Positions 43,021 to 51,951 of a stretch of 64,000 bases of DNA are shown in pieces (position 1 is the first letter of the stretch; each line of letters begins with the position of its first letter). A program made the position numbers and the translations under genes. The DNA comes from Nitrospirota bacterium (GTDB lineage: Bacteria; Nitrospirota; Nitrospiria; Nitrospirales; Nitrospiraceae): contig JAUXVD010000019.1 in NCBI GenBank assembly GCA_030684575.1, positions 1 through 64,000 of the forward strand, read 5' to 3'. The notes below the pieces were generated by a model that ran no database searches, was not told the origin of the DNA, and saw only the letters and a list, made by a program, of their open reading frames with translations.

Positions 43021-44736
43021 ATGAGTACGGTTTCACCATCGAGTGATCAGCAATTAGACCGAGCGGCCCTAGCGGCCCTCTACGAGGAGACGTTTAAAAA
43101 CCTCGAAGAGGGTACGATTACAGAGGGTCGTGTCGTTGCCGTGAGCAAAGACAAAGTGGTCGTCGACATCGGATACAAGTCCGAGGGCATGATCTCCAAC
43201 GATCAGTTCTCCACCGAGGAGCTCCAGAACCTTAAAGTCGGCGATCCGCTGAAAGTCTACATCGAAGAATGCGAAGACGCCGACGGCAATCTGGTTCTCT
43301 CCAAAGAAAAAGCCGACAAGATGAAGATTTGGGAGGAGCTGGAGAAGCTCTTCAACGAAGAAAAAAGCATCGACGGCAAAATTGTGGCGCGGATCAAGGG
43401 CGGCATGATGGTGGATATCGGCGTGAAGGCCTTTTTGCCTGGCTCGCAGATCGACCTGCATCCGGTGCGGGATCTCGACGGATTGGTCGGGCGCACCTTC
43501 CCCCTCAAGATCATCAAGATCAATCATCGGCGCGGCAACGTGGTCGTATCCCGACGCGTGCTCCTGGAGGAGACGAGGGATTCGAAGCGGAAGAATACCC
43601 TCTCCACGTTGAAGGAAGGGCAATTGATCCAAGGCGTGGTGAAGAACATCACGGACTACGGTGCCTTCATCGATCTCGGCGGCATCGACGGGTTGCTGCA
43701 CATTACGGACATGTCCTGGGGCCGTGTCGGTCATCCGTCGGAGATGTTCAACATCGGTGACAAAGTGGAAGTCAGTGTTCTCAAGTACGATCGGGAGACC
43801 GGGCGTATTTCGTTGGGCTTAAAGCAGAAGAGTGCCGATCCCTGGAGCGGCGTTGCCGGCAAGTACACGATTGGCACCCGCGTTCGGGGTCGTGTGGTGA
43901 GCTTGACCGACTACGGAGCCTTCATCGAGCTCGAACCCGGTGTCGAGGGACTGGTACATGTCTCTGAGATGTCCTGGACACATGAAGTCCGCCATCCGTC
44001 ACGTGTCGTTTCCATCGGGGATCAAGTCGAAGCGGCTGTGCTGAATGTGGATCCTGGCAGCAGGAAGATTTCGCTCGGCATGAAGCAGACTGCGCCGAAT
44101 CCCTGGGATATGGTGGAAGGGAAGTACGCCATCGGGACACGCATTGAAGGAAAAGTGAAGAGCCTCACAGACTTCGGCGCGTTCGTCGGACTTGAAGAGG
44201 GCATCGATGGATTGATCCATATTTCCGACATGTCCTGGACGAAGCACATCAAGCACCCCTCTGAACTCTTCAAAAAGGGCCAGAAGGTCGAAGCGGTGGT
44301 GTTGCGGATCGACAAAGAGAAGGAACGGCTGTCACTCGGGTATAAGCAGCTCGGGAGCGATCCCTGGGACGCCGAGATCCCGAATAAATATGGCGTCGGG
44401 GATGTGGCGGTCGGGAAGGTCAGCAAGATCGCCGATTTTGGCATTTTCGTCGAACTGGACGGAGGAGTCGAAGGGCTGATTCACATCAGCGAGGCGGGCC
44501 TCGACCAACAGGCCAAGCTGGAAGAGAAGTTCAAGTTGGGGGACGAAGTCACGGCCAAGATCATCAAGGTCGATCGCGAAGAGCGGAAGATCGCGCTCAG
44601 CCTGCGTGATCACCAGTCGGACAACGATCGCCGGCAGGTCGATGAATATCACTCCACGCAAGGCACGTTAGATCAAAGCTTGGGTCGTGCGGTCAAGCAG
44701 AGCCGGAAGCGAAACCAAGCTGAGGACGAGAAGTAG
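43021..44736 (+). CDS. rpsA: 30S ribosomal protein S1
   Basis: A 571-residue S1 with six S1/OB RNA-binding repeats. The first two are divergent ribosome-docking repeats (EGRVVAVSKDKVVVDIGYKSEG; GKIVARIKGGMMVDIGVKAFLPG) and four are canonical (VVKNITDYGAFIDLGGIDGLLH, VVSLTDYGAFIELEPGVEGLVH, VKSLTDFGAFVGLEEGIDGLIH, VSKIADFGIFVELDGGVEGLIH; each reported separately). It brings mRNA to the 30S subunit. AGGGTAGGATTT precedes the ATG. A perfect palindrome follows the gene. Confidence 0.97.
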   Translation: MSTVSPSSDQQLDRAALAALYEETFKNLEEGTITEGRVVAVSKDKVVVDIGYKSEGMISNDQFSTEELQNLKVGDPLKVYIEECEDADGNLVLSKEKADKMKIWEELEKLFNEEKSIDGKIVARIKGGMMVDIGVKAFLPGSQIDLHPVRDLDGLVGRTFPLKIIKINHRRGNVVVSRRVLLEETRDSKRKNTLSTLKEGQLIQGVVKNITDYGAFIDLGGIDGLLHITDMSWGRVGHPSEMFNIGDKVEVSVLKYDRETGRISLGLKQKSADPWSGVAGKYTIGTRVRGRVVSLTDYGAFIELEPGVEGLVHVSEMSWTHEVRHPSRVVSIGDQVEAAVLNVDPGSRKISLGMKQTAPNPWDMVEGKYAIGTRIEGKVKSLTDFGAFVGLEEGIDGLIHISDMSWTKHIKHPSELFKKGQKVEAVVLRIDKEKERLSLGYKQLGSDPWDAEIPNKYGVGDVAVGKVSKIADFGIFVELDGGVEGLIHISEAGLDQQAKLEEKFKLGDEVTAKIIKVDREERKIALSLRDHQSDNDRRQVDEYHSTQGTLDQSLGRAVKQSRKRNQAEDEK

Positions 44737-44762
44737 GTTCGAGCCAGCAGACATCAGCATCA

Positions 44763-44788
44763 GCCGGGGGCGCCTAGGCGCCCCCGGC
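44763..44788. terminator. Perfect 26-bp palindrome after rpsA
   Basis: GCCGGGGGCGCCT is followed directly by its exact complement AGGCGCCCCCGGC, with no unpaired loop. There is no T-run, so it may be a processing or stability element, or a weak terminator, between rpsA and sppA. Confidence 0.6.
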
Positions 44789-44809
44789 ACTGTGAGCAGG
44801 TAATACAAT

Positions 44810-45706
44810 ATGAGTCATGAAGCAACAGAAAAGCCGGCCAAGCGCGGGATCGTGCGGAAAGTGTTTTGGGCGCTCGGCATCGGGCTTGGCCTGCTCTTTC
44901 TGATGAACCTGTTCCTTCCCGATCTTGATCTTTCGATGGAGGATCGGGTTGGGCTGATCCGCATTGAAGGCGTTATTCTGGATGCCCAATCCACGATCAG
45001 CGAATTGAAGCGATTTGCCGACAATCCTTCCGTGAAGGCGATCGTCCTAAGAATCGACAGCCCCGGCGGTGGAGTTGTGCCGTCGCAAGAAATCCATGAT
45101 GCAGTCCTACGCATTCGAAATAAGAGCAATAAGCCTGTGATCGCCTCGATGGGATCTGTGGCGGCATCAGGGGGCTATTACATTGCCGTGGCGACTGATC
45201 GGATCATGGCCAACTCCGGGACGCTGACGGGGAGTATCGGCGTAATCATGGAGACGGCCAACATCGAAGGGCTGCTCAAGAAGATCGGGGTTGAAGGTGT
45301 GGTGATCAAGAGCGGACGATTCAAAGACGTGGGGTCGCCCCTCCGGAAGATGAGTGACGAAGAACATGCGCTGCTCCAATCCGTCATGGACGATGTTCAT
45401 AAGCAGTTCATCGAGGCCGTAGCGGAAGGTCGCGGGCTTGCGTTGGTTGATGTGCAGGCTTTGGCGGATGGACGAATTTTCACGGGTAGGCAAGCCAAAG
45501 AGTCGAAGCTGGTGGATGAGCTTGGCGATCTCGAAGATGCGATCCAGCTGGCTGCGGATGCGGCTGGCATCGAAGGTGAGCCGAAAGTCATCGAACCTCG
45601 CCGGAGATTTTCCTTTAGAGAGCTGATCGAGTCTCGAATCTCGATGCTTTTTCCCAGGCTGGACTTTTACCATGGGCTCGGATTCAAGTATCTCATGGCA
45701 TTCTAG
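44810..45706 (+). CDS. sppA: Signal peptide peptidase SppA (short form)
   Basis: A 298-residue S49 peptidase. A single N-terminal membrane helix (about residues 20-40, ALGIGLGLLFLMNLF) is followed by the protease domain: LRIDSPGGGVVPSQEIHDAV, the catalytic serine in SVAASGGYYIAVATD, GSIGVIMETAN, and the general-base lysine in VVIKSGRFKDVGSP. It degrades cleaved signal peptides in the membrane. The rpsA-sppA-HU/IHF order is common. Confidence 0.93.
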   Translation: MSHEATEKPAKRGIVRKVFWALGIGLGLLFLMNLFLPDLDLSMEDRVGLIRIEGVILDAQSTISELKRFADNPSVKAIVLRIDSPGGGVVPSQEIHDAVLRIRNKSNKPVIASMGSVAASGGYYIAVATDRIMANSGTLTGSIGVIMETANIEGLLKKIGVEGVVIKSGRFKDVGSPLRKMSDEEHALLQSVMDDVHKQFIEAVAEGRGLALVDVQALADGRIFTGRQAKESKLVDELGDLEDAIQLAADAAGIEGEPKVIEPRRRFSFRELIESRISMLFPRLDFYHGLGFKYLMAF

Positions 45707-45759
45707 TGCGGTCGGATCGACGAGCGGGTTGATGCATCAACACGAAAGGGGAGTCCGAT

Positions 45760-46041
45760 ATGACGAAGGCCCAGATCATCGAGCGCGTCTCCGAGCAGAT
45801 CACGACGTTGACGAAACGGCAGGCGGAAGTCGTCGTCAACACGATTTTCGATTGTGTGCGTGATTCGTTAAAGAACGGCGATAAGACGGAGATTCGAGGG
45901 TTCGGCAGTTTTCGCCTGCGGGCACGCAGGATGAAAGAAGGACGAAATCCTAAGACCGGTGCGACCGTCGCGGTCCCTGCTAAGAAAGTCCCATTTTTTA
46001 AGGCCGGCAAAGAGTTGAAGGAACTCCTGAACCAGTCATAA
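45760..46041 (+). CDS. HU/IHF-family DNA-binding protein
   Basis: A 93-residue histone-like protein, closer to IHF subunits than to HU (MTKAQIIERVSEQITTLTKRQAEVVVNTIFDCV; EIRGFGSFRLRARRMKEGRNPKTG; VPAKKVPFFKAGKELKELL). The conserved proline of the DNA-intercalating arm is present. Location after rpsA and sppA is the classic position of ihfB-like genes. Whether it acts as a homodimer or with the HU at 20.3 kb is unknown. GAAAGGGGAG precedes the ATG. Confidence 0.92.
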   Translation: MTKAQIIERVSEQITTLTKRQAEVVVNTIFDCVRDSLKNGDKTEIRGFGSFRLRARRMKEGRNPKTGATVAVPAKKVPFFKAGKELKELLNQS

Positions 46042-46054
46042 CAGGAAGCGCACC

Positions 46055-47056
46055 ATGAATTCACCAGATTCCCAGAATACAGCTGAGGTTGAGGTTCGAT
46101 GGACGGACGAGGCATCCAAGCGTCTGGAGCGGGCACCGATCTTTTTGCGTGGCATGGTCCGTCGGCTGGCCGAGAAAAAGGCCAGAGAGCTTGGCTATGC
46201 AGAGATCACGGGGGAAACCCTCGATCAGTTCAAGAACCAAATGATGGGCGGGATGGGTGGCGAATCCGGCATGGCGGACGCTGCGGAGCAAATGGCGCAA
46301 GGCCATCTGCCCTGGACTGCCGCGGCAAAGGAACGGCTGAATTCCGTTCCTGAGTTTATGCGCAATATGACCAAACAGATTGCCGAGGAGATTGCCAAGG
46401 AGCGGGGCCACCTTGAGGTGAACGTCGATCTGTTTGAAAAGGTTGAAGCACTGGGAGATCTCCGGGAGGCCGCTGCTCCTCCGCTTGAATGGAGTGAGGG
46501 CGCGTTGGCTCAACTCCACGAAAAATTGAAGCAATCGCCCCCGATCGCCATCGAATTTGTCACGGACATGTTGCGGCGGGACACTGAAGATTTGGCAAGA
46601 GAGAAGGGCCTGACGCGGATCGACGAGTCGGTGTTGCTTCAGTTGTGGGATGCGCCACAGGAGCGAGTGACGTGGACCGATGAAGCGTGGAAGCGCCTAC
46701 AGACGTCCCCGGATTTTGTACGGAGCGGAATTCGTAAGGCTGCTGAGCGACGGGCTCGGAAGCTTGGGCTTAAGGAAGTGGATTCGGAGCATCTGACGAC
46801 CTTTCGGAACCAGGCTATGATGAAAGCCGTCAAAAGGATTCGCTCGTTTGGCTACAACGAGTTGACGTTTGAAGCGTTCGATACGGCGCTGGAGAAGACA
46901 AAGCGGCTTCAGGGCAATGACCAGGCAGAGAAACGTCTGCAGGAAATTCGAGGGCATTTTGCCGATCCGGATGTGAAGAAGCCGGACGGTGGGACGCTTG
47001 GCGCCGATTTGATGGGCCGCTTTCGCCGGTATCTCAAAGGAGAAGGAACGCTCTAG
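46055..47056 (+). CDS. Tandem PCP-reductase-like repeat protein
   Basis: A 333-residue soluble protein made of four or five divergent copies of the PCP_red-type helical unit: WTDEASKRLERAPIFLRGMV (about 15), WTAAAKERLNSVPEFMRNMT (86), WSEGALAQL...PPIAIEFV (145), WTDEAWKRLQTSPDFVRSGI (206), then a partial unit. Each has W-(T/S)-x-x-A at the start and a basic helix with A(R/K)xxG. It has no zinc ribbon, unlike the related protein at 31.2 kb. Function unknown. It starts 14 bp after the IHF-like gene, so it belongs to the rpsA operon. Repeat R4 abuts its stop. Confidence 0.75.
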   Translation: MNSPDSQNTAEVEVRWTDEASKRLERAPIFLRGMVRRLAEKKARELGYAEITGETLDQFKNQMMGGMGGESGMADAAEQMAQGHLPWTAAAKERLNSVPEFMRNMTKQIAEEIAKERGHLEVNVDLFEKVEALGDLREAAAPPLEWSEGALAQLHEKLKQSPPIAIEFVTDMLRRDTEDLAREKGLTRIDESVLLQLWDAPQERVTWTDEAWKRLQTSPDFVRSGIRKAAERRARKLGLKEVDSEHLTTFRNQAMMKAVKRIRSFGYNELTFEAFDTALEKTKRLQGNDQAEKRLQEIRGHFADPDVKKPDGGTLGADLMGRFRRYLKGEGTL

Positions 47057-47059
47057 CAG

Positions 47060-47150
47060 CAGGATGCCGAAACAGGCCGCCAGCTTCGTTCTTGCTTCGC
47101 TCAAACCCTCAATGGGGATCAGGCCGCCTCACCGTTCGGCGGCGCGCATA
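47060..47150. repeat. Dispersed hairpin repeat, copy R4 (degenerate, left part)
   Basis: CAGGATGCCGAAACAGGCCGCCAGCTTCGTTCTTGC, of which only the first ~20 bases (CAGGATGCCGAAACAGGCCG) need be compared, matches the left arm of R1-R3 and begins 3 bp after the preceding stop codon. An inner GCCGCC/GGCGGC hairpin is retained, but the right outer arm is not found. Confidence 0.7.
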
Positions 47151-47286
47151 AATATGGTGCTCCTTACTCGTCGCACCGTCAAGAGCAGTTTCTTCTTTCC
47201 GCCAGCTCGCATCAAGGTGCCACTGGTTCTTCGTGCAGCTACGGACCCGTCTTGGACGAGTAGTTGGGGCTGTCTATGAGGTAGAG

Positions 47287-47314
47287 GCAGGGGCCGTTTG
47301 AGGACGGCCCCTGC
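47287..47314. terminator. Hairpin terminator between convergent genes
   Basis: GCAGGGGCCGT-TTGAGG-ACGGCCCCTGC is a perfect 11-bp stem. It lies just after the stop of the minus-strand gene at 47319 and downstream of the plus-strand rpsA operon, so it could serve both. No T-run on either side. Confidence 0.6.
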
Positions 47315-47318
47315 TGTA

Positions 47319-47639
47319 CTAGAGGGCGGCTGCCTGTTGCGGCCAAAATTTATGACGGATTTGGGGGAGAGGCTCGCTATCGAGATTAGGGATATCGTAG
47401 AGGCAACGATCGATCGTTGTGACCTCGTCTTCTGTCAAGTCCACGGCCACTCTTTTTTTCCAGAACTGATCGAGAGTGAAGTAATCTCCAGACTGAGGCT
47501 TTTCCGCCAGAAGTGCCTTCATCTTTTCAAAGCCCGCCGTGTCTACTCCGGGGATGCGCCCCTTATTGCGCTCGTGGCACCAGTGCAACACTTCAGCGAT
47601 TCCGTACATCGATAATTCGATCTGCATCATCTTGCCCAT
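47319..47639 (-). CDS. Hypothetical protein
   Basis: A 106-residue soluble protein I do not recognise. It is mixed alpha/beta with a helix (MYGIAEVLHWCHERNKG), a KMKALLAEKPQSGDYFTLDQFWKKR middle and an acidic DLTEDEVTTIDRCLYDIP stretch. No signal peptide or membrane helix. The ATG is preceded by AGGAGGAATC, an excellent ribosome-binding site, which decides this start over one 30 bp upstream. It is monocistronic and convergent with the rpsA operon. Confidence 0.7.
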   Translation of the reverse strand: MGKMMQIELSMYGIAEVLHWCHERNKGRIPGVDTAGFEKMKALLAEKPQSGDYFTLDQFWKKRVAVDLTEDEVTTIDRCLYDIPNLDSEPLPQIRHKFWPQQAAAL

Positions 47640-47887
47640 GATTCCTCCTTGCCAAACTAAGAGGGACATTCTACCTTAAACCCTGTTCCATTTTCAAAGC
47701 CGTTGGTAAGCGCTCCTGGATTGGGGAAATTGCGATTTGGTAGGGGTTGTTTTGCCGTCGGATTGATTGCCATGAGAAAGCGGCGGTCTGTATACTGGCG
47801 CGGCTTGCCTCGACCGGAAGACCCGCTAAAAGGCACCTCTCGGCAGGCGATCTTTCTGTCGCTAGTTTTCTGCTCAAGGAGTCGCGC

Positions 47888-49084
47888 GTGATCATGCAAG
47901 ACGGCGGCCGTTATGGCGGTAGGCCATGGTGTCTTATGGCCTTGGCGATAAATCTGTGCCTTCTTCAGGCAAGCGGCTGCACCAAACAAGATCCCTATAC
48001 CCCACCGGATCTTTTCTACTATTTTGCCAGTTATCAAGTTGGTAAGAACCCGACGACGGTCACCCCTACCGATGTCAATCAAGACGGGTTGACCGATTTG
48101 TTGACGACCAACATCGGCAGCAATACGCTTTCGATTCTTTTGGGGAACGGCGACGGCACCTTTCGCGAGCAAGTCCAACTCAATACCTGTAAAGAGCCCC
48201 GCTCGCTCGCTCTCGGGATGTTCAACCATGATCCGTACTCCGATGTGGCCTTGGCTTGCTCAGGGGGAGACGAGGTGGCTGTACTCTTCGGTCGAAACGA
48301 CGGGAAGTTTGAAGAAGGTCCGCGTTACCCGGTACACCGGACTCCCATTGCCATTGCCAGCGGCGATCTCAACAATGATGGTGCCGCGGACCTCGTGGTT
48401 GCATTGCGAAACGACAAGATCAAAGTATTTTTGGGGACCGGCGCCGGTGAATTCTCCCATGGGGCACAGTACGAATATGGCGATACGCCGACGTCTGTGG
48501 CGTTGACCGACTTGAATGGCGATGGGAAGGTCGATTTGGCCGTAACCAACGGAGGGCCGATGTCGAATGCGGTTTCCATCTGGGTTGGAAACGGGGACGG
48601 CACGTTTCGCCCTCCCGTCGACTATAAGACAGGGAAGCGCCCGCTCGGGGTGAGTTTCGCAGATTTCAACAATGACCGGAACAGTGATTTGCTCGTAATC
48701 AATGGCGAGCGAGATAGCTTTACGACGTATCTCGGCAACGGGAATGGAACTTTTCAGGCAGGACACGATTCCGGCGCCGATGCAGGGCCCAATTTCGGTC
48801 TCGCACGAGATTTCAACGGCGACCGACGCACCGACGTGGCCATCGTCAATCTTCAGTCGAGCGATCTCTCTATTCTTTTCGGCCGGGGCGATGGCACCTT
48901 CGAATATCCGCCGAGAAATTATCGAACGAAGCCAGGCCCCTTTGCGCTCGCGATTTTCCGAGTGACGACGAAGGAGGCAGAAGAGCCTGGGCTGGTCACT
49001 GTAGATAACGGTAGTGGAACGGTCTCCATCTTTCTCCATAAGGGATTGAAGGGGGCGACCGCACCGGCGGTGAAAGTGCCATGA
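47888..49084 (+). CDS. FG-GAP/VCBS-repeat lipoprotein (beta-propeller)
   Basis: A 398-residue exported protein. A signal peptide ends in a lipobox-like LLQASGC, so it is probably lipid-anchored. The mature part has six or seven FG-GAP/VCBS repeats (D-N-G-D-G-x-x-D calcium loops, e.g. DVNQDGLTDLL, DLNNDGAADLVV, DLNGDGKVDLAV, DFNGDRRTDVAI, each followed by G-N-G-D-G-T-F), predicted to fold as a seven-bladed propeller. Such proteins usually mediate surface contacts. GTG is chosen (AAGGAG 6 nt upstream), with an ATG two codons later as alternative. Confidence 0.85.
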   Translation: MIMQDGGRYGGRPWCLMALAINLCLLQASGCTKQDPYTPPDLFYYFASYQVGKNPTTVTPTDVNQDGLTDLLTTNIGSNTLSILLGNGDGTFREQVQLNTCKEPRSLALGMFNHDPYSDVALACSGGDEVAVLFGRNDGKFEEGPRYPVHRTPIAIASGDLNNDGAADLVVALRNDKIKVFLGTGAGEFSHGAQYEYGDTPTSVALTDLNGDGKVDLAVTNGGPMSNAVSIWVGNGDGTFRPPVDYKTGKRPLGVSFADFNNDRNSDLLVINGERDSFTTYLGNGNGTFQAGHDSGADAGPNFGLARDFNGDRRTDVAIVNLQSSDLSILFGRGDGTFEYPPRNYRTKPGPFALAIFRVTTKEAEEPGLVTVDNGSGTVSIFLHKGLKGATAPAVKVP

Positions 49085-49213
49085 GGCCCATGCGTCGCAT
49101 TCGGGTATGCAAGGAGACGGTAAAGAGCGGTCTGCTTGACAGCCTACTGACCCTCGGATAGAGTGGCCCACAGTGCGTTTCATGCCTGTTGATGCTCTGT
49201 TTCGAGGATACCA

Positions 49214-49414
49214 GTGAGATCTTTTGGGTGGTGGTTTGCTGTCGGCGCGTTGCTCACCCTATCTGTGCTGATGGTGCAGGGTGGCGTACGGGATTTGCTC
49301 GATGGCGCCCCTCCCGGCAGCGGAGCGAGCCCGTACCTCTCGTTTGGCACGACGATTTTCGGCGGAGGGTTGTTGGCCGGTTGCTTAGCCTTAGTCATGA
49401 ATCGACTGCGATAG
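49214..49414 (+). CDS. Small membrane protein
   Basis: A 66-residue protein with two hydrophobic segments (FGWWFAVGALLTLSVLMV and GTTIFGGGLLAGCLALVM) separated by a Gly/Pro-rich loop. No family recognised. GTG start with GAGGA 5 nt upstream. It is likely an inner-membrane accessory protein. The next small gene follows after 28 bp. Confidence 0.6.
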   Translation: MRSFGWWFAVGALLTLSVLMVQGGVRDLLDGAPPGSGASPYLSFGTTIFGGGLLAGCLALVMNRLR

Positions 49415-49442
49415 ATACAGAATCTGAAGAACAGGCGTCTCG

Positions 49443-49631
49443 ATGCACTGTTTGAAATGCAAGGGATGTATGATGATCGAGCGTCACTATACGTTAGAGA
49501 ATCGGCGTCTCTATGCCCGTTGCTTGAATTGCGGTTTCTGGATTGACCTTGCCGATCTGCTTCGATTTTTCCATAAAGTGATCGACAGTGGATTTCGTGG
49601 AGGGAAGGTGCGGGAGTCCTTTACGCTGTGA
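49443..49631 (+). CDS. Small zinc-ribbon-like protein
   Basis: A 62-residue protein with paired cysteines (C3-LK-C6-KG-C9, and C28-LN-C31) matching a zinc ribbon, followed by a hydrophobic helix LADLLRFFHKVI. No named family. It overlaps the next gene's GTG start (GTGA), so the two are coupled. It is probably a small nucleic-acid- or protein-binding factor; no function is assigned. Confidence 0.6.
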   Translation: MHCLKCKGCMMIERHYTLENRRLYARCLNCGFWIDLADLLRFFHKVIDSGFRGGKVRESFTL

Positions 49632-50572
49632 GTAGGAGTCACGAATTCATGATGACAAGAGACCGCGAGATGTTCTCTCGTGGAGCATTCCTGGCCCACG
49701 CAACTGGGCTGCTCACCGGGCTGATGTTGATCAGTGCCGTGACCGGCACATTCTCGGTCGCATTTGCGAAGAATGCGACCGCACAGCAGGCCCATACCCG
49801 TACGGCCATCGATTCGCACCAGTTTCCGCCCTGGCGAGTCGCTCCAGCCCATGGCATTCTTCTCAAGGACCTTAAAACCGGGCGAGTTTTGTATGAGCAC
49901 GATGCCGGGAAGCGCATGTCTCCCGCCAGTCTCACCAAGATTATGTCGGCCCTGGTTATTCTCGAAAAAGGTCACTTAGACGATCTCGTCACGATTAGCC
50001 CCAATGCTGCACGAGCCCACAAGACGCATCTGCGCGTGAAGGCAGGGCAGGTCTTTAGGCTGGAAGATCTGTTGAAGGCTATGTTGATCATGTCCGCGAA
50101 CGATGCTTGCCTTGCAGCGGTGGAGCATGTCGGCGGCGATGAAGCGCAGTTCGTGACGCTCATGAATGCCAAGGCTGCAGCCTTGGGCTTGGCCGATACG
50201 CATTTCAGTAATGGCTGTGGGTTCGATAATCCGGACCATTACTCGACGGCCGAAGACCTCGCCGCGTTGAGCCTCATTGCCCTCGATCAGCCGATCTTCC
50301 GGCAGTTGGTTCGTGAAGAGCGCGCGATCATCACGGCTGTCAACGGCCACCATGCGTATATTTTGCACACGACGAATAAATTGCTGGGACGTATTCCCGG
50401 TGTTGAAGGGATTAAGACAGGCTTTACGTCCAAAGCCGGCCGATGTCTTATTGCCAAAGTCTCTCAGAACGGGAGCGATCTTCTGCTGGTGATCCTCAAC
50501 TCGAATCGTCGATGGAATACCGCGACGAATCTCATTACCTACGGGCTGCAGGTTGTCGACGCGCCACACTGA
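49628..50572 (+). CDS. D-alanyl-D-alanine carboxypeptidase (PBP5/DacA-type)
   Basis: A 314-residue S11-family penicillin-binding protein. A signal peptide or anchor spans about residues 20-47 (TGLLTGLMLISAVTG). The catalytic motifs are complete: SLTK (SxxK), SAND (SxN) and KTGFTSKAG (KTG). It trims peptidoglycan pentapeptides in the periplasm. It has no C-terminal amphipathic anchor domain, unlike E. coli PBP5. GTG overlaps the preceding stop; ATG codons 21-24 bp later (49649, 49652) with AGGAGT upstream are credible alternative starts. Confidence 0.92.
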   Translation: MSRSHEFMMTRDREMFSRGAFLAHATGLLTGLMLISAVTGTFSVAFAKNATAQQAHTRTAIDSHQFPPWRVAPAHGILLKDLKTGRVLYEHDAGKRMSPASLTKIMSALVILEKGHLDDLVTISPNAARAHKTHLRVKAGQVFRLEDLLKAMLIMSANDACLAAVEHVGGDEAQFVTLMNAKAAALGLADTHFSNGCGFDNPDHYSTAEDLAALSLIALDQPIFRQLVREERAIITAVNGHHAYILHTTNKLLGRIPGVEGIKTGFTSKAGRCLIAKVSQNGSDLLLVILNSNRRWNTATNLITYGLQVVDAPH

Positions 50573-50767
50573 AATCCCGTTCGATCAAGTCGACAGGCAC
50601 ATGTATGTTGAGACGGTTGCCATGGGGTGGCCTGCTCGTGCAAGTGATTCACAGGTGAGCGGGTAGCTGTAGTGAGTCTTGCCAGGGCAGAGATGTATAG
50701 ATGGCAAGGGGGCGATGAATCTCTTTAGCACGACGAGCGCGCAGAGTAGTTAATCGGATCGGGCCTG

Positions 50768-51301
50768 CTACCGAATCGGGGAGAACTCCACGTTGACATC
50801 TTTCCCGAGATAATTGATGACGAATCCTTGTTTGTCGTACGACAGGATGGCGCCCATCACGTTTTCGTCTCCATACTCTTCCTGCCCTAGAAGCTTTCGC
50901 ACGTCATCAGGGCTTTCGCTGTTCAACACGTTGCGAAAGATGCCGCGAGTTTTATAAGAAAATCGGTTATTGATAAAGATCAGATCGACTTTGCCATCCT
51001 GGATGCGGACGCCAGCCATTGGACCGGTCGGTTTGCGTTGATCGAGCAAGAAAATAAACGAAGCTTCTTGCTCCACTTTAATCCCAGGAATTTTTTCATT
51101 CACCAGCGAATCTACGGCGGTGGCTTCAGGGTCTCCCAACTTGACTCCAAACAGCGAGATGTCAACACTCTTCAAGGTCTTAGGGTCCATCACGTCGTGC
51201 TTGCTCAATTCGTAGGGCTCTCCGTAACCAGGGGCCGCCCATGCACCGACTCCGGTCATCACCATGCAGATTAGCGTGACGACTCGCAGTAAATCCTTCA
51301 T
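50768..51301 (-). CDS. Exported hypothetical protein
   Basis: A 177-residue protein with a clear signal peptide (MKDLLRVVTLICMVMTGVG, cleavage near AWAAP). The mature part has DISLFGVKLGDPEATAVDSL, a helix-strand pattern reminiscent of SmpA/BamE-like or YARHG folds, and ends KDVNVEFSPIR. I cannot name the family. GGAGGAGT lies directly before the ATG, which favours this start over GTG 18 bp upstream. Monocistronic and divergent from the truncated hemoglobin gene. Confidence 0.7.
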   Translation of the reverse strand: MKDLLRVVTLICMVMTGVGAWAAPGYGEPYELSKHDVMDPKTLKSVDISLFGVKLGDPEATAVDSLVNEKIPGIKVEQEASFIFLLDQRKPTGPMAGVRIQDGKVDLIFINNRFSYKTRGIFRNVLNSESPDDVRKLLGQEEYGDENVMGAILSYDKQGFVINYLGKDVNVEFSPIR

Positions 51302-51441
51302 CGACTCCTCCTTAACCATGAATTTCTGGAGCTGTAACGTGTTGAAAATTTATTAGCAAAATTGGTGGGGCCATGCAGTATGCGTACATTTTATCGAACA
51401 GCCTGAGAACTTGCAAGGAATGGCTGAATGTGAGAGGGCAG

Positions 51442-51894
51442 ATGACGGCGAAATATATGTTGCGGCAAACGGTTGCCGGACTTGGTCTGTTGGCGATCTT
51501 TGCAGGTTGTGTGGCAACGGAGCAGGTTCCGGCAGGAAGGTCTCTCCATGCGCGGATTGGTGGGCAACCTGTCATTTCCGTGGTCGTCGAACAATGTGTG
51601 GCCAATGTGCTTGCTGATACCAGAATCAATGGTCGGTTTGCGACCACCGATATACGGAAACTGAAAGGCCAACTCGTCGACCACCTCTGCATGGCCACAG
51701 GGGGTCCTTGCATCTACAGCGGACGTGACATGAAGACGACTCATGTCGGGATGAGGATTTCCACTGGAGACGTTAGCGCATTTGTAGAGGATCTGGTGAA
51801 AGCGATGGATATAGCGAAGGTGCCAATGCAAGAAAAGGGAGAAATCCTAGGTCTATTAGGGTCAATGAAGAAGGATATTATTGAGGTACCGTAA
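51442..51894 (+). CDS. Lipoprotein truncated hemoglobin (group I-like)
   Basis: A 150-residue protein. A lipoprotein signal (VAGLGLLAIFAGC, lipidation at Cys) is followed by a TrHb-like globin: LHARIGGQPVISVVVEQCVANVLAD (helix A/B), RINGRFATTDIRKLKGQLVDHLC, and the proximal histidine in DMKTTHVGMRI. The truncated 2-over-2 globin length fits. Truncated hemoglobins bind O2 or NO, so a membrane-tethered copy could guard the envelope against NO in a nitrite-using organism; that role is inferred. GAGAGG precedes the ATG. Confidence 0.85.
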   Translation: MTAKYMLRQTVAGLGLLAIFAGCVATEQVPAGRSLHARIGGQPVISVVVEQCVANVLADTRINGRFATTDIRKLKGQLVDHLCMATGGPCIYSGRDMKTTHVGMRISTGDVSAFVEDLVKAMDIAKVPMQEKGEILGLLGSMKKDIIEVP

Positions 51895-51951
51895 CGGCTG
51901 TGGGGCACTGGGGGGGGTGAACCATCCCGGCTCGTATCTCGACGTGAGAGA

